From Cytophagales bacterium (GTDB lineage: Bacteria; Bacteroidota; Bacteroidia; Cytophagales; VRUD01), in contig VRUD01000016.1 of the NCBI GenBank assembly GCA_019456305.1, forward strand, positions 1 through 60,447: DNA of 60,447 bases. Reading direction: 5' to 3'. Of the stretch, positions 34,137 through 42,515 are shown one piece after another. The translations under genes and the position numbers were made by a program. Position 1 is the first letter of the stretch, and each line of letters opens with the position of its first letter. The notes beneath the pieces are model-generated. The model did not search any database. It saw only the letters and a program-made list of their open reading frames with translations, and had not been told where the DNA came from.

Positions 34137-34877
34137 TTATCTATCATCCACCTTCTTTTCAAGAAATTCAAGATTATTCTTCACAAGCATAAATTCAGGA
34201 AATATCTTTAAGGCTTCTGTAAAGCAGCTTTTTGCCTCATCATTTTCATTCATATCCATAAACATTACGCCTTTGATATTCCATACCGCTGCTTTGAGAG
34301 GCGCTGCCTGCCGGCTTCCATCAGCCATGGTAATATTTATTTTTTGCTTGTCTGTGTCGGGGTAGGCAAAAAGCGCATCAAGAGATAATTTACATTCTCC
34401 ATATCTTTTCAATCTGTATTGTAAAAAAGCGATCTGGTACAAATACAAAACATTAAACCCCAATGAATTCAATTTTTCATAATCAGCCAAAGCTTCTTTG
34501 AATAAACCGATACTATGTTCTGAAATAGCTTTTATTTCCAGAATGTTTGTATTACCAGGCGCTTTTTTAAGAATATCATTGCATACTAAAATAGATTGGG
34601 GAAACAAATTTGATTTAAAGTACAAAAAAGCCAATGTATCTGTCAGGTATATATTTCCCGGATCTAAGACAATCATCTCATATAACGCCTGCTTGGCCAC
34701 ATCCAGGTCACCGTATTTCAAACCTGTTTTAAATATCTGTTCCTGGATTGCATATAATTCGATATTTTTTGAGCCGGTTTTCCCGGACTCTTTTTTGCTT
34801 TTCTGGGCATAGAGTTCTGTATAGCGTAATCCAAACAATGCAAAGATCATTGCAACGATTAAAAAATATTTTTTCAT
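34137..34877 (-). CDS. TPR-repeat exported protein
   Basis: A 246-residue protein with a signal peptide (MKKYFLIVAMIFALFGLRYT, then ELYAQ) and four or five tetratricopeptide-like helix pairs (for example YLTDTLAFLYFKSNLFPQSI and AVWNIKGVMFMDMNENDEAK). TPR arrays hold protein partners; the position 30 bases before the large surface protein gene suggests the two are co-transcribed, so it may assist export or assembly of that protein (inference). ATG 34877 is chosen over 34886. Its promoter region contains the heptamer array that ends rplY. Confidence 0.8.
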   Translation of the reverse strand: MKKYFLIVAMIFALFGLRYTELYAQKSKKESGKTGSKNIELYAIQEQIFKTGLKYGDLDVAKQALYEMIVLDPGNIYLTDTLAFLYFKSNLFPQSILVCNDILKKAPGNTNILEIKAISEHSIGLFKEALADYEKLNSLGFNVLYLYQIAFLQYRLKRYGECKLSLDALFAYPDTDKQKINITMADGSRQAAPLKAAVWNIKGVMFMDMNENDEAKSCFTEALKIFPEFMLVKNNLEFLEKKVDDR

Positions 34878-34898
34878 ACAATCCAACTTATAGTCATT

Positions 34899-34954
34899 GT
34901 CTATTGTCTACTGTCTATTGCCTACTGTCTATTGTCTACTGCCTACTGCTTACT
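34899..34954. repeat. Heptamer array, eight units, overlapping rplY
   Basis: Exactly eight units of GTCTATT, GTCTACT or GCCTACT (56 bases). On the minus strand it encodes the last three or four codons and the TAG stop of rplY (34945-34943). Confidence 0.88.
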
Positions 34955-35698
34955 ATCTTTCCCTTTCCCTTTATCTTCTCCGGATCCTTTTCCTTTATCA
35001 TCTTTAGCTTCCTTAGATTCACCTTTTTCTTTATCTTCAGCAGCGCCCTCCTTAGCTTCAGCAGCCTTTTCACCTTCTGCACCTTCGACTCCTTCTTCAG
35101 CTTCCAGGGCTGCTGCAGCAGCAGCAGCTTCTTCTTCCTCCTCCAGCTTTTTAAGCGCTCTTGGAACAGTTATGATCGCAATGGAAACTTTTTCATTTGT
35201 TAAAATAGTGTAATCCTCAGGAGAAAGATCTCCAACTCTGACAGCATGACCCAACTTAAGATGTGAAATATCAACATCAATATGATCGGGTAATTTTTCA
35301 GACAATGCTTTTACCATGAGTTTCTTGTTTTTTAAATAAACAGAACCCCCTTCTAATTCAGCGGGTGAAGTACCTGTAAGCTTCACAGGTATATTCATTT
35401 TAACTACCTTACCTGGGGTTAATTCAAGGAAATCTGCATGAAGAAGCGTTTCACTTACAGGATGAAACTGGACATCCTGTAATATTGCATTATGGATCTT
35501 TCCTTCAATGTTTAAGTTGACTTTATAAGCATTTGGGGTGTAGACCAGATCCCTGAAAAGGATCATGGGAGCATAGAAATGCACTTGTCCATTCCCGCCA
35601 TACAAGACACAGGGAACGCTTGCCTCGTGTCTTATTCGTTTGGCTTCTGACTTACCCAGTTTTGTTCTTTGATAACCTACAATTTCTAATGTTTTCAT
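34943..35698 (-). CDS. rplY: Ribosomal protein L25/Ctc
   Basis: A 251-residue L25 of the long (Ctc/TL5) type. The N-terminal 5S-rRNA-binding domain starts MKTLEIVGYQRTKLGKSEAK and has VPCVLYGG; the C-terminal beta domain has LLHADFLELTPGKVVKMNIP. After residue 185 comes a 65-residue tail of only Ala, Glu, Lys, Gly and Asp, common in Bacteroidota L25. The final residues (DSKQ) and stop come from a heptamer array. It lies 39 bases after prs on the same strand, the usual prs-rplY pair. Confidence 0.94.
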   Translation of the reverse strand: MKTLEIVGYQRTKLGKSEAKRIRHEASVPCVLYGGNGQVHFYAPMILFRDLVYTPNAYKVNLNIEGKIHNAILQDVQFHPVSETLLHADFLELTPGKVVKMNIPVKLTGTSPAELEGGSVYLKNKKLMVKALSEKLPDHIDVDISHLKLGHAVRVGDLSPEDYTILTNEKVSIAIITVPRALKKLEEEEEAAAAAAALEAEEGVEGAEGEKAAEAKEGAAEDKEKGESKEAKDDKGKGSGEDKGKGKDSKQ

Positions 35699-35737
35699 TT
35701 TGCTTTATTTTTTTGATCATTTTTAAAGTTAAGTTCA

Positions 35738-36664
35738 TTATAAAAACAACGAACTCACCGACTCCTGGTCATGAATATTTCTGATCGCTTTAGCAAATAA
35801 GTTTGCAACAGAGAGTACTTTTATTTTTAAAGATTTGTTATTTGATGGTATTGTATCAGATACAACCATTTCTTCCAGCACTGAAGATTCGATTTTATCA
35901 ATAGCATTTCCCGAAAGCAACGGGTGTGTGCATGCTGCTCTCACTGTTTTAGCGCCTTTATCTTTAAGCGCCTTAGCTGCCAGGCATATTGTTCCACCTG
36001 TATCAACAATGTCATCAACCAAAAATACGTCAGCGCCTTTTACATTGCCTATAACCTGCATAGAGGCTATTTCATTGGGTTTTTCCCTGTATTTGTCGCA
36101 TACTACGATCTCACCTGTAAAATATTTTGCATAACCCCTTGCCCTTCCAACAGCGCCTACATCAGGAGCTGCAAAAATAATATTATTTAGATTAAGTGAT
36201 TGAATGTAGGGGACAAAAATATTAGAGGCATATAAATGGTCAACAGGCTGGTCAAAAAATCCCTGGATCTGACCGGCATGCAGGTCACAGGTTACTATCC
36301 TGTCGGCACCTGCGGCCGAAAGTAAATTGGCAATCAACTTAGCAGAAATAGATACCCTCGGCTTATCCTTTCTGTCTTGCCTGCCATATCCAAAATATGG
36401 CATCACCACTGTCACCTGCGCTACTGACGCTCTTTTTGCAGCATCTATCATCAGAAGCAGCTCAAGTAAATTATCAGCAGGAGGGAATGTTGATTGAATT
36501 AAGTAAACGTCATAGCCCCTGACCGATTCGTCAAAACTCGGAGATAATTCCCCGTCACTAAACCTTTGAGTAGAAAGCAACCCTAATTTTGTACCATAGG
36601 CATCTGCAATCTTTTGGGCAAGATAGGTAGTATTGGTGCCGGAAAATAATTTTACAGAAGACAT
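35738..36664 (-). CDS. prs: Ribose-phosphate pyrophosphokinase
   Basis: A 308-residue PRPP synthase (ribose 5-phosphate plus ATP to PRPP). Seen: VKLFSGTNTTYLAQKIADAY, RFSDGELS, MPYFGYGRQDRKDKPRVSIS, TCDLHAGQIQGFF, and the PRPP loop VFLVDDIVDTGGTI. Full length. Upstream gene of the prs-rplY unit. Confidence 0.96.
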   Translation of the reverse strand: MSSVKLFSGTNTTYLAQKIADAYGTKLGLLSTQRFSDGELSPSFDESVRGYDVYLIQSTFPPADNLLELLLMIDAAKRASVAQVTVVMPYFGYGRQDRKDKPRVSISAKLIANLLSAAGADRIVTCDLHAGQIQGFFDQPVDHLYASNIFVPYIQSLNLNNIIFAAPDVGAVGRARGYAKYFTGEIVVCDKYREKPNEIASMQVIGNVKGADVFLVDDIVDTGGTICLAAKALKDKGAKTVRAACTHPLLSGNAIDKIESSVLEEMVVSDTIPSNNKSLKIKVLSVANLFAKAIRNIHDQESVSSLFL

Positions 36665-36738
36665 TTTAAAAAATTAGATAATTAATCAATTTGAAAATTT
36701 GTAAAATAAACTAACTAATAAATCGGCAAATTAAATTT

Positions 36739-36788
36739 GGAGCATAGTACGTGGCGCTTTGCTCTATGCTCCATGCGCTATGCACATT
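36739..36788. repeat. Heptamer array beside tRNA-Gln
   Basis: GCTCTAT, GCTCCAT, GCGCTAT, GCACATT, preceded by the complementary GGAGCAT. It ends two bases from the 3' end of the tRNA gene. Confidence 0.7.
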
Positions 36789-36790
36789 GT

Positions 36791-36862
36791 TGTCCGGCCA
36801 GGGCTCGAACCTGGACTCTTCTGGACCAAAACCAGACGTGTTGCCAGTTACACCACCGGACA
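36791..36862 (-). tRNA. tRNA-Gln (UUG)
   Basis: On the minus strand the 72 bases start TGTCCGGTGGTGTAA and end GGCCGGACA. The acceptor stem TGTCCGG/CCGGACA is perfect, the anticodon stem TCTGG/CCAGA encloses the loop TTTTGGT with anticodon TTG, and the T arm contains GGTTCGAGCCC. CCA is not encoded. Confidence 0.95.
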
Positions 36863-36911
36863 AGATTATTTGGTGATTTTTTGATTTAGAGATCTGGTGA
36901 TTTTCAGACCG

Positions 36912-36919
36912 CAAATATA
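36912..36919 (-). promoter_or_regulatory. -7 box TATATTTG upstream of tRNA-Gln
   Basis: TATATTTG on the minus strand, 50 bases before the tRNA 5' end. Confidence 0.5.
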
Positions 36920-36996
36920 AGCTAAATTTAGATGATTTAAAAAAAATAAATGAAAATTGTATGAAATATACGATGGAAATATACGAATTTTGTATA

Positions 36997-38511
36997 ATGA
37001 AAATACTAACTTCAAAACAGATCAGGGAAGCAGATGCTTATACCATTGCACATGAACCTATTGCTTCAATAGATTTGATGGAGCGGGCATCGGCATCCTT
37101 TGTGAAATGGTTTGTTGATCACTTTCACAAACAAAAAGCGATCAAAATATTTTGCGGTTTGGGCAATAATGGCGGAGATGGACTGGCTGTAGGGAGAATG
37201 CTTCTTGAAAAAAATTATAAAGTCGAGGTTTTTGCTATAAGACATAGTGATGTTACCTCTGAAGATTTTACAGTTAATGAACAGCGATTATCTAACCTTA
37301 CTGGTATCAAAAATATCTATCCCGGTAAAAACCTTCCCTCTATCAGCAAAAATAATGTAGTCATTGACGCTGTTTTTGGCTCAGGGCTGACCAGGCCTGT
37401 AAAAGGGTTGTGCGGAGAGGTGATCCAACATATCAATAAATCCAAATGTACGGTTGTTGCCATAGATATAGCTTCGGGGCTTTACTGTGATGAATTGAAC
37501 AATGATAAAAATATAGTTCATGCCACTCACACAGTATCATTTCAAAATCCTAAATTGTCTCTCCTGCTGCCGCAAAATGAAGTATATACAGGAGATTGGC
37601 ATCTTGTGCCGATTGGCCTGGATGAAGGTTTTATTGAAAGCATGGATACCAACAATTATTACATTGACAGGTACCTGGTAAAAAAAATTGTTAAACGCAG
37701 GGCAAAGTTTTCTCATAAAGGCACCTTTGGCCATGCCCTTCTGATCACAGGAAGTTATGGAAAGATGGGGGCTGCACTACTAGCTGCAAAGGCATGTTTA
37801 AGAAGCGGTGCAGGACTGCTCACAATGCATATTCCGAAATGCGGCTACGAGATCGTACAAACTGCACTGCCTGAAGCTATGGTTACAGTTGATGATTCAA
37901 ACGATTACTTTACTACCATTCCTGAAATTGAGAAGTATTCTGCCATCGGGATTGGTCCCGGTCTCGGAATGGACAAACTGACCCAAAAAGCCTTATCACA
38001 GCTTATACAAAAATCTTCAAAACCATTAGTGATAGATGCGGATGCGATCAATATTATTGGAAAGAACAAAGATATTTTTAGGCAAATCCCGGCAAACAGC
38101 ATTTTTACACCACACCCCAAAGAGTTTGAGCGTGTAGCTCGGATTGTTAATCCGAGTAGGCCTGCCAATGATTATGAAAGATTGGATTTATTAAGAACTT
38201 TTGCAGCGAAAACTAAATCATTCATAGTTTTAAAAGGCGCCCACACCTGCATTGCAACGCCTGATTGTGATTGCTATTTTAATTCAACAGGAAACCCTGG
38301 CATGGCTACGGCAGGCAGCGGTGATGTATTAACAGGGATAATTACCGGACTTTTGGCACAGGGATATTCTCCTTTTGAAGCTGCAATTTTAGGCATTTAC
38401 CTGCATGGATTGGCGGGTGACATAGCCGCTAAGAAATTTGGTAAAGAGGCAATGATCGCTTCGGATATGGTGAAGATGTTAGGGAATGCGTATAAAGAAA
38501 TATATTTTTGA
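36997..38511 (+). CDS. nnr: Bifunctional NAD(P)HX epimerase/dehydratase
   Basis: A 504-residue fusion enzyme that repairs hydrated NAD(P)H. The N-terminal YjeF_N epimerase domain has READAYTI, FCGLGNNGGDGLAVGRML and AVFGSGLTRPVKG. The C-terminal YjeF_C/carbohydrate-kinase-like dehydratase has HKGTFGHALLITGSYGKMGA, GIGPGLG, FTPHPKEFERV and the ATP-side NSTGNPGMATAGSGDVLTGI. ATG 36997 is chosen (MKILTSKQIREAD); an in-frame ATG at 36961 is less likely. The 3' end runs into a direct repeat (38499-38676). Confidence 0.95.
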   Translation: MKILTSKQIREADAYTIAHEPIASIDLMERASASFVKWFVDHFHKQKAIKIFCGLGNNGGDGLAVGRMLLEKNYKVEVFAIRHSDVTSEDFTVNEQRLSNLTGIKNIYPGKNLPSISKNNVVIDAVFGSGLTRPVKGLCGEVIQHINKSKCTVVAIDIASGLYCDELNNDKNIVHATHTVSFQNPKLSLLLPQNEVYTGDWHLVPIGLDEGFIESMDTNNYYIDRYLVKKIVKRRAKFSHKGTFGHALLITGSYGKMGAALLAAKACLRSGAGLLTMHIPKCGYEIVQTALPEAMVTVDDSNDYFTTIPEIEKYSAIGIGPGLGMDKLTQKALSQLIQKSSKPLVIDADAINIIGKNKDIFRQIPANSIFTPHPKEFERVARIVNPSRPANDYERLDLLRTFAAKTKSFIVLKGAHTCIATPDCDCYFNSTGNPGMATAGSGDVLTGIITGLLAQGYSPFEAAILGIYLHGLAGDIAAKKFGKEAMIASDMVKMLGNAYKEIYF

Positions 38512-38676
38512 AGTTGGGGGTAAGGGCCTGCCTACCTCCAATTTGCCGCTTGTTAGGCAGGCAGGCAAAGATGTGGTGCAAATCAAAGATTTGAAAATGA
38601 TATCAGGGGTTGGATAATATTGAGATGGGTATCACCAATAAGATACCGTTGTGGGTGTATGGATTTTTGTATTGAA
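38499..38676. repeat. Direct repeat, left copy (with insertion)
   Basis: From ATATATTTTT-GAAGTTGGGGG to TTTTTGTATT it aligns with 39251-39389, on the other side of the brnT/brnA pair. It differs by substitutions and by one 39-base insertion (38528-38566). Confidence 0.8.
38528..38566. repeat. 39-bp palindromic element with visible empty site
   Basis: Arms GCCTGCCTA (38526-38534) and TAGGCAGGC (38554-38562). The right copy of the direct repeat reads TAAGGGC-AAAGAT without it, so the 39 bases (a multiple of three) inserted after the duplication or were lost from the other copy. Confidence 0.8.
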
Positions 38677-38687
38677 ATTACCCAGAC

Positions 38688-38942
38688 CTACAATTTTTGA
38701 TATTTTTTTGCATATAAATCTATCACCTTTTTTATCATTATCTGATACGGAATACCAATTTCTTTCGCTTTTCCTTTAAAGAATGCTATACTTCTTTTAT
38801 TTAAGTTTAATGTTATTTTTGCGGTGTCCTCTTTAAATATCAATTGATTTGGAGTAGGTAAAAAATCTTCAATAATTACAGATTCTACAATTCCATCAGC
38901 AATTGATTTAGGAGCGTTTTTATATTTTATTTCCTTTTTCAT
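38688..38942 (-). CDS. brnA: BrnA-like antitoxin
   Basis: An 84-residue protein with a ribbon-helix-helix-type C-terminus: ITLNLNKRSIAFFKGKAKEI followed by GIPYQIMIKKVIDLYAKK, the pattern of BrnA/CopG-like antitoxins. ATG 38942 is chosen; the frame is open to 38975. It overlaps the end of the toxin gene by 23 bases, so it is translationally coupled. BrnA neutralises BrnT and represses the shared promoter (family knowledge). Confidence 0.8.
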   Translation of the reverse strand: MKKEIKYKNAPKSIADGIVESVIIEDFLPTPNQLIFKEDTAKITLNLNKRSIAFFKGKAKEIGIPYQIMIKKVIDLYAKKYQKL

Positions 38943-39198
38943 ATATTTCTTTTCCTTCTCGCCAGTAACCGGCACCGAAAATTCTTATTTTTTTACCTCT
39001 ATAGGTAAACCGTACAGTAACTATTTTATTATTTACTTCTCCAAAACAAAAATATCTTTTTTCTTCTTTAGTGCTATGTTTTAAATTTTCAGCAATAATT
39101 CTGTCAGGATCAGCAAAAGCATACTGCGCTGTTTCAAAACTAATATTATGTTTTTCCTGATTAGCTTTATTTTTATTATTATCCCATTCAAAATCCAC
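38920..39198 (-). CDS. brnT: BrnT-like toxin
   Basis: A 92-residue protein with the BrnT signature: FEWDNNKNKANQEKHNISFE near the N-terminus, YAFADPDRI, EEKRYFCFGEV and VRFTYRGKKIRIFGAGYWRE. BrnT toxins are RelE-fold ribonucleases that slow translation. It is first in a two-gene operon with the antitoxin. The pair is bracketed by direct repeats, suggesting a mobile or duplicated cassette. Confidence 0.88.
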   Translation of the reverse strand: MDFEWDNNKNKANQEKHNISFETAQYAFADPDRIIAENLKHSTKEEKRYFCFGEVNNKIVTVRFTYRGKKIRIFGAGYWREGKEIYEKGNKI

Positions 39199-39222
39199 TT
39201 AACTACTATTATTAATAACATA

Positions 39223-39251
39223 CAAATATACACATTATTTTTAAATAACAA
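39223..39251 (-). promoter_or_regulatory. brnT promoter
   Basis: On the minus strand TTG (39251-39249), 18 bases, TATATTTG (39230-39223), 25 bases before the brnT ATG. Confidence 0.6.
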
Positions 39252-39389
39252 ATATATTTTTTAAGTTGGGGGTAAGGGCAAAGATTTCAAGCAAATTAAA
39301 GATTTGAAAAATTCATACATGGTGTTGGATAATATTAAGGTGGGTATCAGGAATAAGATACAGTGGTGGTGGTTTGGGTTTTTGTATTA
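39251..39389. repeat. Direct repeat, right copy
   Basis: Aligned with 38499-38676; carries the empty site for the 39-bp element. Beyond it, 39390-39463 is short unassigned DNA before the asnS stop. Confidence 0.8.
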
Positions 39390-39463
39390 AAAAGATTTGG
39401 ATATTAAATGGACATATTGCAATCCTCATTATACGCCATAAATGTCGTACTACAATTTGGCTA

Positions 39464-40882
39464 CTAAAACTCCGCACTACCCACCGTCCTCGGAAAAGGA
39501 ATTACATCCCGTATATTGCCCATACCGGTAACGAACTGTACCAATCTTTCAAACCCCAGCCCAAATCCGCTGTGCGGAGCAGTACCGAATTTGCGGGTTT
39601 CAAGATACCACCAAAGCTCTTTTTCGTCAATGTTGAGCTCTTTGATGCGGTTATAAAGTTTGTCATAGTTTTCCTCTCTCTGCGAACCGCCAATGATCTC
39701 ACCAATCTGTGGAAACAGTACATCCAATGCCCTTACGGTTTTGCCGCTTGCCCCGCCCGGAGTGTTCGGGGCGGGGTCATCGTTTTGTTTCATGTAAAAG
39801 GCTTTGATCTCTTTTGGAAAATCTGTGATCATCACGGGGCTTTTAAAATGCTTTTCTGCCAAATATCGTTCGTGCTCTGTTTGAACATCAAGCCCCCATT
39901 CTACAGGGAATTCAAATTTTTGCCCGGAACTTTTTAGGATCCCCATTGCTTCTGTATAACTTATTCTTTCGAATGTTGCACCGGCAACTTTCTTTAATCT
40001 TTCCACCAGTTCATTATCATACATTTTGTTGAGGAATTCCAGGTCGTCCTGGCAATACTCCAGCACATAGCTAAGCAGGAACTTCAGAAAATCCTCTGCC
40101 AGATCCATGTTGTCGTCAATGTCATAAAACACCATTTCCGGCTCGATCATCCAGAATTCAGCAAGGTGCCGTGTTGTATTTGATTTTTCTGCCCTGAAGG
40201 TCGGGCCAAAAGTATAAACCTCAGAAAGCGCTAAAGCTCCCAGTTCGGCTTCTAATTGTCCCGATACCGTAAGGTTGGTCTCTTTACCAAAGAAATCTTT
40301 TTTAAATTCAACGGTACCGTCACTTTTTTTAGGAGGTTTTAACAAATCCATCGTTGTGACTCTGAACATTTCACCTCCACCTTCGCAATCAGAACCGGTA
40401 ATGATAGGTGTGTGTATATAAACAAATCCTTTGTCGTTGAAATATTTGTGAACAGCAAAAGCCAACGCATGCCTTACCCTGAATACTGCTCCAAAAGTAT
40501 TCGTTCTGGGCCTGAGATGAGCAATTTCACGTAAAAATTCTAACGAATGACCCTTTTTTTGCAAGGGGTAGGTTTCAGGGTCGGCTGTACCATAGATCGA
40601 AATGTCTTTCGCCTGGATTTCAACGTTCTGCCCCTTGCCTGATGATTCAACAAGCGTACCCACCACTGAAATACATGCACCGGTAGCAATTTGGCTGCGC
40701 AGCTCTTCATCAAACCTGGCTGCATCAACAACAACCTGGATACTGTGAATAATCGAGCCGTCATTCAAAGCGATGAAGGCAATATTTTTGCTGCCCCGCA
40801 TAGTGCGTACCCAGCCTTCTACTTTAACTTCTCTATCAAACTTCTTTGATATTAAAAGGTCTTTTATTTTTGTTCGTTTCAT
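39464..40882 (-). CDS. asnS: Asparaginyl-tRNA synthetase with in-frame insertion
   Basis: A 472-residue class II synthetase that charges tRNA-Asn. The N-terminal OB fold has [20 protein letters not shown]; the catalytic core has [39 protein letters not shown] (motif 2), [22 protein letters not shown] and [15 protein letters not shown] (motif 3). Between QNDD and [11 protein letters not shown] lie ten extra residues, [10 protein letters not shown], encoded by 39746-39775, which is a GC-rich hairpin. AsnRS proteins normally read ND-D/E-GKTV without a gap there. The frame is kept, so the gene is probably functional. Confidence 0.95.
   Translation of the reverse strand: MKRTKIKDLLISKKFDREVKVEGWVRTMRGSKNIAFIALNDGSIIHSIQVVVDAARFDEELRSQIATGACISVVGTLVESSGKGQNVEIQAKDISIYGTADPETYPLQKKGHSLEFLREIAHLRPRTNTFGAVFRVRHALAFAVHKYFNDKGFVYIHTPIITGSDCEGGGEMFRVTTMDLLKPPKKSDGTVEFKKDFFGKETNLTVSGQLEAELGALALSEVYTFGPTFRAEKSNTTRHLAEFWMIEPEMVFYDIDDNMDLAEDFLKFLLSYVLEYCQDDLEFLNKMYDNELVERLKKVAGATFERISYTEAMGILKSSGQKFEFPVEWGLDVQTEHERYLAEKHFKSPVMITDFPKEIKAFYMKQNDDPAPNTPGGASGKTVRALDVLFPQIGEIIGGSQREENYDKLYNRIKELNIDEKELWWYLETRKFGTAPHSGFGLGFERLVQFVTGMGNIRDVIPFPRTVGSAEF
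39751..39776. repeat. In-frame GC-rich palindrome in asnS
   Basis: CCCCGCCC (39751-39758) pairs with GGGCGGGG (39769-39776), with an inner GA/TC pair. It encodes the ten-residue insertion in AsnRS. Confidence 0.85.
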
Positions 40883-40892
40883 AACAACGATG

Positions 40893-40900
40893 CAAATATA
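40893..40900 (-). promoter_or_regulatory. -7 box TATATTTG of asnS
   Basis: TATATTTG on the minus strand ends 10 bases before the asnS ATG, implying a very short leader. A 14-base inverted repeat AAAATGCCTAAAAT (40905-40918) and ATTTTAGGCATTTT (40942-40955) lies between asnS and rpoN. Confidence 0.5.
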
Positions 40901-40993
40901 CGTGAAAATGCCTAAAATTTAAAATACCAAAAATTTTAGTCATTTTAGGCATTTTAGGCATTTTTAATTTATTTAGTATATTGGCATCGGATT

Positions 40994-42439
40994 ATGCAAA
41001 AACTTGTTTTAAAACAAACGCTTACCCAGAGGCTTTCACCCCAGCAGATACAATTCATAAAGCTGCTGCAGGTACCTGTTACAGAATTGCAGGCACGGAT
41101 AGAAGAAGAGCTGGAACACAATCCCGCTTTGGATGAAGGGTCTGAAGAAGATGCTGATGAAGATAATTTTTCTGATGAGGAACCTGAAACAAAAGAAGAA
41201 GAGCTTAACGAGATTGATATTGATGACTATATTAGAGATGATGATGTAGATGGATACAATACGTATGGAGACAGGGGTAGTTCAGAAGAACATAAAGAAA
41301 TACCAATTCCCGTAACTGCTACCCCCACAGAAGCATTATTGACCCAGTTGAGCTTTCTCAAGTTGAATGAAAGGCAAAGCATTATCGGGAAGCAGCTTAT
41401 TGGGAGTATCGAAAGTGACGGCTATATCAGGCGAGAACTGGAATCTATAGCGAATGATCTTGCTTTTACGCAAAATATAGAGGCAGAAGTTGAAGAGTTG
41501 AAGTTTGTATTAAAAAAAATCCAAACTTTTGACCCACCGGGAATAGCTGCACACGACCTTCAGGAATGTTTGCTATTACAGTTAGATCGTAAAGATGGAC
41601 ATGATGCTGCAGTCATTCTGGCAAAAAAGATCCTCGTAGAATATTTTACAGAATTTACCAAAAAGCATTATGATAAAATACAAAAAAAGTTGGAGATAAC
41701 TGAACAACAATTAAAGGATGCGATTATGCTCATCACCAGGCTCAACCCCAAACCGGGCGGCACAACGATCAGTGCAGCAAAGGCACAGTATGTTGAGCCG
41801 GATTATATTTTGACAAACAATAATGGAAAATTGGAACTAACTTTAAATACATGGAATGCCCCGGAGCTAAGAATAAGCCGCTCCTACGCTGAAATGTTTG
41901 ACACCTATAAGAAAAGTGATAAAAAAGATAAAAAGATGAAGCAGACGGTTGCATTTGTAAAGCAGAAATTGGATGCTGCCAAATGGTTCATAGATGCCAT
42001 TATACAAAGGCAGCAAACGCTTTTAAAAACCATGAATTCTATCGTTCAATACCAATATGATTATTTTTTAAGTGGTGATGAAAGTAAGCTAAAACCTATG
42101 ATATTAAAAGATATTGCTGAAAAAATAGATATGGATATCTCTACAGTTTCACGTGTGGCAAATAGTAAATATGTTCAGACAGAATTTGGTGTTTTTCCCC
42201 TTAAATCCTTCTTTTCTGAGAGCATCTCTACAGATTCAGGTGAAGAAGTAAGTAACAGGGAAGTTAAGCAAATACTAAGAGAGATAACAAATAATGAAAA
42301 TAAGAATAAACCTCATTCAGATGATAAGTTAGCAATGTTGTTAAGAGAAAAAGGCTATAATATTGCCCGTAGAACAGTCGCTAAATACAGGGAACAATTA
42401 AATATACCGGTTGGGAGGTTGAGAAAAGAAATAGGATGA
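40994..42439 (+). CDS. rpoN: RNA polymerase sigma-54 factor
   Basis: A 481-residue sigma-54. Region I is Gln/Leu-rich (LKQTLTQRLSPQQIQFIKLL), then an acidic region II, the core-binding region III with FDPPGIAAHDLQECLLLQL, the HTH region (DIAEKIDMDISTVSRVANSK) and the C-terminal RpoN box ARRTVAKYRE. It recognises -24/-12 promoters and needs an AAA+ activator, none of which is in this window. Divergent from asnS. Confidence 0.96.
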   Translation: MQKLVLKQTLTQRLSPQQIQFIKLLQVPVTELQARIEEELEHNPALDEGSEEDADEDNFSDEEPETKEEELNEIDIDDYIRDDDVDGYNTYGDRGSSEEHKEIPIPVTATPTEALLTQLSFLKLNERQSIIGKQLIGSIESDGYIRRELESIANDLAFTQNIEAEVEELKFVLKKIQTFDPPGIAAHDLQECLLLQLDRKDGHDAAVILAKKILVEYFTEFTKKHYDKIQKKLEITEQQLKDAIMLITRLNPKPGGTTISAAKAQYVEPDYILTNNNGKLELTLNTWNAPELRISRSYAEMFDTYKKSDKKDKKMKQTVAFVKQKLDAAKWFIDAIIQRQQTLLKTMNSIVQYQYDYFLSGDESKLKPMILKDIAEKIDMDISTVSRVANSKYVQTEFGVFPLKSFFSESISTDSGEEVSNREVKQILREITNNENKNKPHSDDKLAMLLREKGYNIARRTVAKYREQLNIPVGRLRKEIG

Positions 42440-42515
42440 AATGAGGTACCTAATAGTGTTCATGTACTCATGTGTTCTCGTATGCTCTCATGAACACATA
42501 AACACAAATTTTAGA

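Noticed and set aside
7430-36788. Heptamer arrays as CRISPR arrays
   Set aside because: The units are 7 bases with no spacers of 25-40 bases, and no cas genes are present.
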